This document shows, piece after piece, positions 57,129 to 64,000 of a stretch of DNA of 64,000 bases; the first letter of the stretch is position 1, and the number at the start of each line of letters is the position of its first letter. The position numbers were made by a program, and so were the translations under genes. The stretch covers positions 1 through 64,000 of the forward strand of contig NZ_LFIO01001065.1 of assembly GCF_001187535.1 (NCBI RefSeq), given 5' to 3'. The notes beneath the pieces are model-generated. The model saw nothing but the letters and a program-made list of their open reading frames with translations. It was not told the origin of the DNA and searched no databases. The stretch is from Rhizobium ecuadorense (GTDB taxonomy: Bacteria; Pseudomonadota; Alphaproteobacteria; Rhizobiales; Rhizobiaceae).

Positions 57129-57138
57129 GCTGATCAGC
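57129..57138 (-). promoter_or_regulatory. palindrome in the rplU leader
   Basis: GCTGATCAGC is a perfect 10-base palindrome inside a longer near-complementary stretch (CCCC..GGG). In the leader RNA it may form part of a stem. A feedback role for L21 is speculation. The rest of 57095-57397 holds only the two promoters. Confidence 0.35.
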
Positions 57139-57273
57139 AGGGTGGCCGTCTTTTTATCAGTCTAGGTTAAGCAGGGATTTCAGAGGGCTGGCCTCGAGTT
57201 CTTCCTGCCGGTGAAGCCCCGCGCAAGCGCGAGACGGCTAAGGCACGGATTACTCCATACCTAGTGCGCAGCC

Positions 57274-57302
57274 GAAATACGCGAGTGACAAAAAAGTGTC
57301 AA
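57274..57302 (-). promoter_or_regulatory. rplU-rpmA promoter
   Basis: On the minus strand TTGACA (57302-57297), 17 bases, TATTTC (57279-57274). Predicted start near 57267 leaves about 170 nt of leader before rplU. Confidence 0.7.
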
Positions 57303-57334
57303 GGCAAAAGGATGGAATGCTTCGACTTTTCGGC

Positions 57335-57362
57335 TTGCCAACCCGTCACAGGCTCGTTATGA
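57335..57362 (+). promoter_or_regulatory. putative tRNA-Ser promoter
   Basis: TTGCCA (57335-57340), 16 bases, TTATGA (57357-57362), starting about 30 bases before the mature tRNA. Confidence 0.5.
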
Positions 57363-57397
57363 GAACGCCCGCGCCGAACAAGCGCCGACCAGACCGC

Positions 57398-57487
57398 GGA
57401 GAGGTGGCAGAGTGGTCGAATGCACCGCACTCGAAATGCGGCATACCTGCAAGGGTATCGTGGGTTCAAATCCCACCCTCTCCGCCA
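57398..57487 (+). tRNA. tRNA-Ser(CGA)
   Basis: Acceptor arms GGAGAGG (57398-57404) and CCTCTCC (57477-57483) pair fully; discriminator G and an encoded CCA follow. The anticodon stem CCGCA/TGCGG encloses the loop CTCGAAA, giving anticodon CGA (57432-57434) for codon UCG. The long variable arm (CATACCTGC...GGTATC) and GGTTCAAATCC T-arm confirm a class II serine tRNA. No integrated element follows it. Confidence 0.97.
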
Positions 57488-57541
57488 TAATGCTTCAAGC
57501 GCGCCAACGCTTGTGATTTCAGGAGTTGGTATAGCTAGGCG

Positions 57542-58102
57542 TCAGTGACCTAGCACCTTCTTCACCCAGGCCGCAATCTCGTCGCCGCTGCTCATATCCG
57601 CCTGCACCAGCCCATCGATCATGAAGGTCGGCGAGACGTGGATGCCGTTTTGGCGGGCATATTTGCAGTGCCATTTGATCTCCCGGTCGAGGTCCGGGAT
57701 TGCGAAGGCGTCCTTCAGCTTGATGCCGCTAAAGCCCTCCAGGCGCTCGATGATCTGGTTCGGCGTCACGTCCATGTTCGGGCCGCCGGCATGGTGGTCG
57801 AACTCGAATTCTTCTCGATGCGTAGCGATGGCGGCCATGACCTTCTTTGCCGTCTCCTTGCCGCCTTCCAGCGTCGAGGCTGCGATGATGCAGCGGACGA
57901 TCACGCCGGAATACATATGCCAGGGTTGCGACTGCAGGCGGATCTTCACTGTGATCCTATCCTCGCCGGCTTGATCGAGAAGGGCGTCCAGCTTGTTGAA
58001 TGCTTTGGCCGAGTAGGGATCCGTCGGCTCGAGGAAGGCTTCGAATATGCGTGGGCCATTGCCCCAGCTCAAGGGATCTGCGTGCCACGAAGTATCGGTC
58101 AT
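57542..58102 (-). CDS. DsbA-family thioredoxin-fold protein lacking CxxC
   Basis: The 186-residue product has the DsbA-like order: a beta-alpha start (IFEAFLEPTDPYSAKAFNKL), a helical insert, and the cis-Pro region GIHVSPTFMIDGLVQADMSSGDEIAAWV. At the active-site position the sequence reads PTDPYS rather than CxxC, so a redox disulfide role is unlikely. No signal peptide is visible, pointing to a cytoplasmic protein. Function is unknown. The start follows GGAAAGGACATCGCT. Confidence 0.75.
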   Translation of the reverse strand: MTDTSWHADPLSWGNGPRIFEAFLEPTDPYSAKAFNKLDALLDQAGEDRITVKIRLQSQPWHMYSGVIVRCIIAASTLEGGKETAKKVMAAIATHREEFEFDHHAGGPNMDVTPNQIIERLEGFSGIKLKDAFAIPDLDREIKWHCKYARQNGIHVSPTFMIDGLVQADMSSGDEIAAWVKKVLGH

Positions 58103-58139
58103 AGCGATGTCCTTTCCGTTCGTGAATCGGGTATGCGGC

Positions 58140-59570
58140 TTAATGTATTAGGCCCCAGAAGCCATGCTTGTTTCCATGTTGACGCTTCAGCTCGTCGACA
58201 TAGGCGTCGTGAGGCCGGGCGTCGCCGAAATCGTCGATATGAGGCGCGAGCGCGGCGCATTCCGCCAGATGGCGCGCGGCATGCCGGTAACGACTGGATC
58301 GGCCGTTATCGAGGGCGAAGCCGATCATCGACCGCAACAGCATGGTTGCCGCGAGTGGGTGTTTCTCCCGCAGCATTTCGGCGCCCGACGTCATCAGTTC
58401 GTAGAGGTCGCCGTCCAGTTCCGCCTGGCGCCTGGAGAGGAGTTTCGCGGCCTCGGCCGCTGCCGGCCAGGCGAGGAAAAAGGCAAGGGCTCGATGAACA
58501 TCAGGAAAGCCGTGCGCGAAGGCGAATGCCTTCTCTTCGGCCTCAATGTCGTCGAAGTCGGCGAGCTTTCGCAGGAAGGCGCGAAGATGCTCACCGTTCA
58601 GCGACTGCTCGAAGCATTGCCATCGATAGGCCTGGGCTTCCTCCCCCCGTCCGAGCGCTTCGAGCGTTTCGGCGCGGGCTTCCTGCCATTCAAAGGGCGT
58701 TTCGAACCGGTTGTCGACGCCGTCCAAAATCCTCAATGCTTCCTCGGCGCGTCCAGCCAGGAGCAAGCGGTCGGAAATCGCGATCGCGACCATCGGCATC
58801 CTTAAGGTCTCTTCCGGCTGCTGGGCGATGAAGGCATCGGCATCATTCTCAGCATCGGCAATGTCCTGCAGAGCGATACGCGCCGCCTGTTGCCGATGCC
58901 TGGCATAGATCTCGTTCAGGTAGCTCGCTTCGCTGCCGCCCCAGCCGAGAATTTTTCGGTCGGCGCCGGCAGGCTCCTCCTCCGCTTCGTTCAACCATTG
59001 CACCAGGAGGCTCTTCAAACGGTCGAGGCCGGCCTTGCCCAGCGCCGGAACCATCTCGGCGATCAGCGGGTCATATTGGCCGTGGTCGTTATCCTGCAAC
59101 GCAGCGAAAACCTTGTCGGCAAGGACATCGATACCGATTCCCGCGGAGCTGGCGATGACGCCGGCATCGGCGCATGCCTGATGGAAGGTCTCGGTGAAGG
59201 CGATGTCGTTGCTGTTGGATCGGTGGAAGATCGAATCGGCAACGGCAAGGAATTGCCAGATGAGATCGAACGCTTCCTTCGGATCGTCGGCGGCCACGAC
59301 GGTGACGATCGCGGACCGCTGCGTTTCGAGGTCCGCGTTGACGGCTTTTACTTTGTGCCATTCGATGACGCTCTGCGCTCGTGCGATGCTGCCGAGGCGC
59401 TTGCGGATCTCACGCGCGACCTCGATGCTGCCCTGATTGCCGGCCAGTTCCATGCGCAGCCGCCGTTTATGGGCGGCGCTGCCGGTGCTGATTTCGATCA
59501 GCAGTTCGGCGAGACGCTGCGCACCGAGCGCTTCCAGATTTTTTGCGTTGAGAGTGGTCTTTGCTGCCAT
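58140..59570 (-). CDS. DUF6880 family protein
   Basis: The 476-residue, mostly helical protein starts LNAKNLEALGAQRLAELLIEISTGSAAHKRRLRMELAG and carries TPR-like helical pairs in the middle and end (for example DRLLLAGRAEEALRILDGV, ETLEALGRGEEAQAYRW, HPLAATMLLRSMIGFALDNGRSSRYRHAARHL). This matches DUF6880, found across rhizobia, with no known function. No membrane segment or signal is seen. It may act as a protein-binding scaffold. Confidence 0.75.
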   Translation of the reverse strand: MAAKTTLNAKNLEALGAQRLAELLIEISTGSAAHKRRLRMELAGNQGSIEVAREIRKRLGSIARAQSVIEWHKVKAVNADLETQRSAIVTVVAADDPKEAFDLIWQFLAVADSIFHRSNSNDIAFTETFHQACADAGVIASSAGIGIDVLADKVFAALQDNDHGQYDPLIAEMVPALGKAGLDRLKSLLVQWLNEAEEEPAGADRKILGWGGSEASYLNEIYARHRQQAARIALQDIADAENDADAFIAQQPEETLRMPMVAIAISDRLLLAGRAEEALRILDGVDNRFETPFEWQEARAETLEALGRGEEAQAYRWQCFEQSLNGEHLRAFLRKLADFDDIEAEEKAFAFAHGFPDVHRALAFFLAWPAAAEAAKLLSRRQAELDGDLYELMTSGAEMLREKHPLAATMLLRSMIGFALDNGRSSRYRHAARHLAECAALAPHIDDFGDARPHDAYVDELKRQHGNKHGFWGLIH

Positions 59571-59820
59571 GGATCACCGCTGTCGTTTCAGGCGGACAGT
59601 ATCTCAGCGTTGAAGTCGGTCCAAGGTGCCGCGTGAGGCGGCGCCGGATAATTCCGGGTGCAGCCATGCCGCGAATTCGTATGTTTTTATCGGCGTTTAG
59701 TCTCGCCGAATCATGACCGTTAGCTAAAAAATAACGCTGCCTCGTAACGACTCCTAAAGCCGGTTTTGGCACCTTGTTACCTGTTTAACATTGCTTCCAA
59801 ATTTTCCGCTGGGGTTTGTC

Positions 59821-60075
59821 ATGAGTCATAATAAAGACGCCTGGGTCAGCCAGCGCGCTTATTCACTGTGGGAATCGGAAGGCAGGCCGGATGGGCGCGG
59901 GGAAAGCCATTGGGCTCAGGCGCTGAGGGAGTTCGAGCAGCTGGAGCTGACCAAAGCCTCGCCCGATGGAAACGATCTCATCGAGAAGCTGAAGGCAGCC
60001 GGGCGGCTGATGCGGGTCTATGACGAGGCGGTCCCTGCCGTCGAGACCGACCTGCAGCTGAAAGCGGCTCGTTAG
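59821..60075 (+). CDS. DUF2934 small protein
   Basis: The 84-residue product contains DAWVSQRAYSLWESEGRPDGRGESHWAQALREFEQLE, the DUF2934 motif common and multicopy in rhizobia. ATG 59821 was chosen; an upstream TTG adds ten residues without better context. Upstream about 250 bases contain no other feature. Role unknown. Confidence 0.8.
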   Translation: MSHNKDAWVSQRAYSLWESEGRPDGRGESHWAQALREFEQLELTKASPDGNDLIEKLKAAGRLMRVYDEAVPAVETDLQLKAAR

Positions 60076-60232
60076 GCCTTATTGCCACCTCTCGAATATT
60101 CAGCGGCATTCCAGGCGGACGATCGGTCTTGCCGGCAGGCGTCGCCACCTCAATGACATCAGCATCGGGGAATATCGAAAGCGTTCTCGGATAGAGTTCA
60201 GCCGCCCTCGAACGGTGCCCGATACAGCCAAT

Positions 60233-60877
60233 CTACTGGCGGGCGGCCCAGCTCAGGCCGCGGCGCAGGATCAGCGGCATGTAGGGATGGTCGAATTCGG
60301 CGGCGACATGGCCGAGCGCCGAATAGAAGATGCGGCCGCCGCCGAAATGGCGCTTGAAGACAACAGGCATCACGACATTGCGGGCGGCAGGATCGTAGGC
60401 GCCGGTGAAGGTGGTGGTCGCCAGGATTTCGACGCTCGGGTCATAGTGCAGATAATATTGCTCCGACCGGTAGTCGAAGTCGGGAATGCCTTCCATGACC
60501 GGATCGTCCTGGCGGGTGACGGCGACGCGGAAGTCGATGATGTTGCCGGGATGGGCGACCCAGGTGACGCCGGAGACATAGCGGAAAGGGGCGCTTTCCT
60601 TGAAGGAGGTGGCGAGCGCGCCGTGATGGCCGGCAAGCCCCAGCCCGCCGCGCACGGCTTCGACCAGGGCGCTGGCGTGAGGCTTTTCCAGCTTTTCGCC
60701 GGTGATGATCGGCACCAGCAGATCGGCTTTGGCGAGCGTCGGCGATCCGAATATGCCGAGATCGGCGGTGACCTCCACCGCAAAATCGTCCTCGCGCAGC
60801 AGGTCGGCGACGATATGAGCGCATTGCTCCGGCTCATGGCCCTGCCAGCCGCCCCAAACGACCAATGCCTTCCTCAT
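60233..60877 (-). CDS. ThuA-domain protein
   Basis: The 214-residue product has the ThuA (class I glutaminase-like) fold: KALVVWGGWQGHEPEQCAHIV near 3, LVEAVRGGLGLAGHHGALA near 80, FDYRSEQYYLHYDPSVEILATT near 130, and RIFYSALGHVAAEFDHP near 185. ThuA in Sinorhizobium acts in trehalose use, but most paralogs have no fixed role. The start ATG 60877 follows AGGGAG. No sugar transporter or dehydrogenase partner adjoins. Confidence 0.82.
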   Translation of the reverse strand: MRKALVVWGGWQGHEPEQCAHIVADLLREDDFAVEVTADLGIFGSPTLAKADLLVPIITGEKLEKPHASALVEAVRGGLGLAGHHGALATSFKESAPFRYVSGVTWVAHPGNIIDFRVAVTRQDDPVMEGIPDFDYRSEQYYLHYDPSVEILATTTFTGAYDPAARNVVMPVVFKRHFGGGRIFYSALGHVAAEFDHPYMPLILRRGLSWAARQ

Positions 60878-60987
60878 TCGCGCGCTCCCTGGCTGATTGC
60901 TGCGGTCCATGTTGTGAATGCCCCTTAAAACGGGCGGTTATGCAAATCACGCGAATAATTCCGACTGCCGCAGGGGCGGTTCGGCAT

Positions 60988-61016
60988 TTGACCTATTGTC
61001 CGTTCACGCCTATCGC
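60988..61016 (+). promoter_or_regulatory. candidate galE promoter
   Basis: TTGACC (60988-60993), 17 bases, TATCGC (61011-61016). A second -35-like TTGACG at 61032 has a poorer -10. Either would give a short galE leader. Confidence 0.4.
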
Positions 61017-61087
61017 AATTCCTTCTTTTTATTGACGTGTATCTCGTCTAGGTTTCTTTTATCTCTCGCTAATAATAAGGGTGGTGC

Positions 61088-62071
61088 ATGGCAGGTGAAA
61101 CGGTTCTTGTCGTCGGCGGCGCCGGTTATATCGGCTCGCATACGTGTCTCGACCTGGCGAACAAGGGCTACAAGCCTGTCGTCTTCGATAATTTTTCCAA
61201 CGGCCATCGCGAGTTCGTCAAATGGGGGCCGGCCGAGGAAGGCGATATTCGCGATCGCACCCGGCTGGACGAGGTGCTGGCCAAGCACAAACCGGCGGCG
61301 ATCCTGCATTTTGCCGCGCTGATCGAGGTCGGCGAATCGGTCAAGGATCCGGTTTCCTTCTATGAGAACAATGTCATCGGCACTCTGACGCTGCTTTCGG
61401 CGGCGCAGGCGGCCGGCATCAATGCCTTCGTCTTCTCCTCTACCTGCGCCACCTACGGTTTGCCGCAGAGCGTGCCGCTCGACGAGACGCACCGGCAGGT
61501 GCCGATCAATCCCTACGGGCGGACGAAATATATCGTCGAACAGGCGCTTGCCGATTACGACCAGTACCGAAGCCTGCGCTCGGTGGTGCTGCGTTATTTC
61601 AATGCGGCGGGCGCCGATTTCGAAGGCCGGATCGGCGAATGGCACCAGCCGGAAACGCATGCGATACCGCTGGCGATCGACGCGGCACTCGGCCGCCGCC
61701 AGGGCTTCAAGGTATTCGGCAGCGATTACGAGACGCGCGACGGCACCTGCGTGCGCGACTATATCCATGTGCTGGATCTGGCCGATGCGCATGTGCGCGC
61801 CGTCGAATATCTCTTGAAGGGCGGGCAATCCGTCGCGCTCAACCTCGGCACCGGCACCGGCACCACGGTCAGGGAATTGCTCGGCGCGATCGAAGATGTG
61901 TCGAACCGGCCTTTCCCGGTGGAATATATCGGCCGGCGCGAAGGCGATTCGCATACGCTGGTCGCCAATAACGACAAGGCGCGCGACGTGCTCGGCTGGG
62001 TGCCGCAGTATGATCTCAGTCAGATCATCCGTTCCGCCTGGAACTGGCATGCAAAATCCAACCAGCACTGA
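61088..62071 (+). CDS. galE: UDP-glucose 4-epimerase
   Basis: The 327-residue short-chain epimerase starts VLVVGGAGYIGSHTCLDLANKGY (NAD loop) and has FSSTCATYGLPQ near 117 and the catalytic YxxxK in YGRTKYIVEQAL near 142, then RYFNAAGADFEGRIGE. It supplies UDP-galactose for exopolysaccharide and LPS. The start follows AAGGGTGG. Its end overlaps the sulfatase gene by 23 bases. Relatives include exoB of Sinorhizobium; which paralog this is cannot be told. Confidence 0.93.
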   Translation: MAGETVLVVGGAGYIGSHTCLDLANKGYKPVVFDNFSNGHREFVKWGPAEEGDIRDRTRLDEVLAKHKPAAILHFAALIEVGESVKDPVSFYENNVIGTLTLLSAAQAAGINAFVFSSTCATYGLPQSVPLDETHRQVPINPYGRTKYIVEQALADYDQYRSLRSVVLRYFNAAGADFEGRIGEWHQPETHAIPLAIDAALGRRQGFKVFGSDYETRDGTCVRDYIHVLDLADAHVRAVEYLLKGGQSVALNLGTGTGTTVRELLGAIEDVSNRPFPVEYIGRREGDSHTLVANNDKARDVLGWVPQYDLSQIIRSAWNWHAKSNQH

Positions 62072-63620
62072 GCCCGGAATTGAGCCAGCCGGAATTGAGA
62101 GCGACCGTCGGCCGAATATCCTGCTGATCACGGCGGACCAGTGGCGTGGCGATTGTCTGTCTTCTGCCGGTCATCCTTGCGTGAAAACGCCCAATGTCGA
62201 TGCGCTGGCGCGCCGGGGAACGCTGTTCCGGCGGCACTATGCCGGGGCTGCACCCTGCTCACCGGCGCGGGCGACACTCTATACCGGCCTCTACCAGATG
62301 AACCACCGGGTCTGCCGCAATGGTTCGCCGCTCGATGCCCGCTTCGACAATCTGGCGCTGGCCGCCCGGCGGGCGGGTTATGACCCGACGCTGTTCGGCT
62401 ATACCGACACGGCGCCCGATCCGCGCGGCATGGATGCCAATGACCCGCATCTGACCACTTATGAAGGCGTGCTGCCGGGCTTTACCGCACGCCAGCTGCT
62501 GCCGGAGCATGAAAGGCAGTGGCTCTCCTGGCTCCGGTCCCGCGGCCATCGGGACGCCGTCAGCCGCGACATTCATATTCCCGTCGGCGCGCGCGCCGGC
62601 GACATTTCTGATGCGGCGCCGGCCTATTCCAGCGACGAGACCCAGACGGCCTTCCTCGCCGGCGAGTTCATTCGCTGGCTGGGCGAACAGGACAGGCCGT
62701 GGTTTGCGCATGTGTCTTTCCTACGGCCGCATCCGCCGTTTTCCGTGCCGGCGCCGTTCAACCGGATGTTCAAGCCCGGTGAGGGGCCGGCTTTTGCGCG
62801 CGCGGCAAACGCCCAAACGGAACAGGCAAGTCATCCCTATCTCGCCTTTGCCATGCCGCGCACCGGCAAGGGCAGTTTCATCCACGGCGCGACGGGACCG
62901 CTCAGCGACTGGGATGGCGAGGATTTCGCGGCGATCCGAGCGATCTATTACGGCATGATCGCAGAGGTCGATGCGCAGCTCGGCCGGATCTGGCAGGCCC
63001 TGAAGGATGCGGGCGCCTGGGACGATACGCTTATTGTCTTCACCTCGGATCACGCCGAGATGGCAGGCGATCACTGGACGCTGGGGAAGGGCGGTTTCTT
63101 CGACGGCAGCTACCACATTCCGCTTGTCATTCGCGATCCCGCAAGCGGGGCGGCGGGCGGGGTCGTCGACGATTTCACCAGTGCCGCGGACATTTTTCCC
63201 ACACTTTGCCAAAGGCTCGGCATCGAGGCGAAAAACGGGCTCGACGGCCGATCGCTGATGCCCTTTGTCGAGGGCGGGAGCGGAGCGGGCTGGCGGGACG
63301 CGGCATTCTGGGAATTCGATTTCCGCGATATTGCCGGGGGCGAGTCGGAGCGGCATTTCGGGCTCAGGTCGAATGAGTGCAATCTTGCGGTGATCCGCGA
63401 CGCGCGGTTCAAATATGTGCATTTTACCGCACTGCCGCCGCTGCTCTTCAATCTCCGCGACGATCCGATGGAGCTCGACAATATTGCCGGCGATCCGGCC
63501 TATGCGGCAATCCGGCTCGGCTATGCCGAAAAGCTGCTGTCGCTGCGGGCGCGGCATCTCGATCAGACGCTTGCCTATACCGAGCTGACGGAAAAAGGGC
63601 CGGTGACGCACCGGCCCTGA
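62049..63620 (+). CDS. sulfatase-family hydrolase
   Basis: The 523-residue alkaline-phosphatase-superfamily protein has NILLITADQWRGDCLSSAG near 26 (metal Asp). The formylglycine motif is APCSPARATLYTG with the Cys near 69-70. WFAHVSFLRPHPPFSVP near 220 and DDTLIVFTSDHAEMAGDHWTLGKGGFFDGSYHIPLVIRDP near 330-365 follow. The CxPxR motif predicts conversion to formylglycine and sulfate-ester or phosphonate hydrolysis. There is no signal peptide, so it is probably cytoplasmic. It starts within galE and is cotranscribed with it. Confidence 0.88.
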   Translation: MQNPTSTEPGIEPAGIESDRRPNILLITADQWRGDCLSSAGHPCVKTPNVDALARRGTLFRRHYAGAAPCSPARATLYTGLYQMNHRVCRNGSPLDARFDNLALAARRAGYDPTLFGYTDTAPDPRGMDANDPHLTTYEGVLPGFTARQLLPEHERQWLSWLRSRGHRDAVSRDIHIPVGARAGDISDAAPAYSSDETQTAFLAGEFIRWLGEQDRPWFAHVSFLRPHPPFSVPAPFNRMFKPGEGPAFARAANAQTEQASHPYLAFAMPRTGKGSFIHGATGPLSDWDGEDFAAIRAIYYGMIAEVDAQLGRIWQALKDAGAWDDTLIVFTSDHAEMAGDHWTLGKGGFFDGSYHIPLVIRDPASGAAGGVVDDFTSAADIFPTLCQRLGIEAKNGLDGRSLMPFVEGGSGAGWRDAAFWEFDFRDIAGGESERHFGLRSNECNLAVIRDARFKYVHFTALPPLLFNLRDDPMELDNIAGDPAYAAIRLGYAEKLLSLRARHLDQTLAYTELTEKGPVTHRP

Positions 63621-63626
63621 TGCCTT

Positions 63627-64000
63627 TTACCCGAGATAATCGCGCTTGCCGATCGGCGTACCCTGATTGCGCAGGATGGCGTGGGCCGTGGCAACGTGGA
63701 AATAGAAGTTCGGCAGGGCGAAAACGGTGACATACTCGTTTCCAGGAAGCACGATGCCGCTTTTGCCCGGCAAAGTGATGTCCCGGGCTTCCGTGCCCTC
63801 CAGCGCGTCCTCCGAGAAGCCGGCCAGATAGGCTTCGGTCTTGGCCAGCCGTTCGCGCAGTTCGTCGAACGTCTTCTCATTGTCCTCGAACTTCGGGGCG
63901 TCGGTGGCGGTCAGCCTGGAGAGGGTGAATTTGGCGCTGTCGCTGGCGCGCTGATATTGGCCGGAGAGCGGCAGCATGTCGGGCGCGAGACGCGCGGCGA
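63627..64000 (-). CDS. DUF1993 family protein, N-terminus beyond the window
   Basis: At least 124 codons, open at the right edge. The visible part reads AARLAPDMLPLSGQYQRASDSAKF, then a helical region, LPGKSGIVLPGNEYVTVFALPNFYFHVATAHAILRNQGTPIGKRDYLG at the C-terminus. This is the DUF1993 (DinB-like four-helix) pattern. Family members are about 165-170 residues, so roughly 45 residues are missing. It is convergent with the sulfatase gene. Function unknown. Confidence 0.82.
   Translation of the reverse strand, partial: AARLAPDMLPLSGQYQRASDSAKFTLSRLTATDAPKFEDNEKTFDELRERLAKTEAYLAGFSEDALEGTEARDITLPGKSGIVLPGNEYVTVFALPNFYFHVATAHAILRNQGTPIGKRDYLG

Noticed and set aside
57398..57541. Integrated element at the tRNA-Ser gene
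   Set aside because: No integrase and no repeat of the tRNA 3' end was noticed downstream; neighbours look chromosomal.

Overview
The window looks like a block of core chromosome from a fast-growing rhizobium, most likely of the Rhizobium leguminosarum/etli group. This is inferred from high GC, strong GGAGG-type ribosome binding sites, rhizobial intergenic palindromes, a GAAC-N7-GAAC SOS box, an imuA-imuB-dnaE2 cassette, a 1591-residue NAD-glutamate dehydrogenase and an alpha-r14-type small RNA. There is no rRNA, CRISPR array, prophage or plasmid conjugation gene. One tRNA and one complete insertion sequence are present.

Layout. 1-2952: a lone IS end beside a terminator, an SDHAF4-like gene, htpX and rsmB. 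3136-12773: a heparinase-like protein, purH, a UMF1-type exporter and NAD-glutamate dehydrogenase. 13048-18559: pyridoxal kinase, carbonic anhydrase, a diguanylate cyclase, a lytic transglycosylase, asd and a possible micro-ORF. 18738-25202: PhoA-type alkaline phosphatase, a palindromic repeat block, a three-gene ABC operon whose permease has a His-rich loop, and an MHS transporter with a large insertion. 25239-30597: PAP2 phosphatase, leuB with a parS-like site just behind it, a serine/threonine dehydratase-like enzyme, an IS1182-family element and leuD. 30733-33183: small metabolic and conserved genes. 33310-39206: the SOS mutagenesis cassette. 39416-40178: bfd-bfr iron storage. 40267-46026: rppH, polysaccharide deacetylase-like gene, ctpA, envC, rlmH and rsfS. 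46236-49553: modE facing modABC, with two Mo-box-like sites before modA. 49805-49925: the small RNA. 49952-57094: the rplU-rpmA-GNAT-GNAT-obgE-proB-proA-nadD series. 57398-64000: tRNA-Ser(CGA), a DsbA-like protein, DUF6880, DUF2934, ThuA, galE, a sulfatase and a truncated DUF1993 gene.

How the parts fit. Most genes are housekeeping: purine, proline, leucine, aspartate-family and NAD synthesis, ribosome maturation, wall turnover. The more notable signals lie between genes. They are a small RNA with three CCUCC-bearing loops; an IS that seems to have inserted beside the leuD terminator hairpin and duplicated it, with a second copy of the same IS end beside another terminator; a 15/16 match to the ParB site; two Mo-boxes; and a LexA box placed over the likely start of the imuA transcript. 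The ABC operon next to alkaline phosphatase is the best candidate for a poorly described system, possibly metal related.
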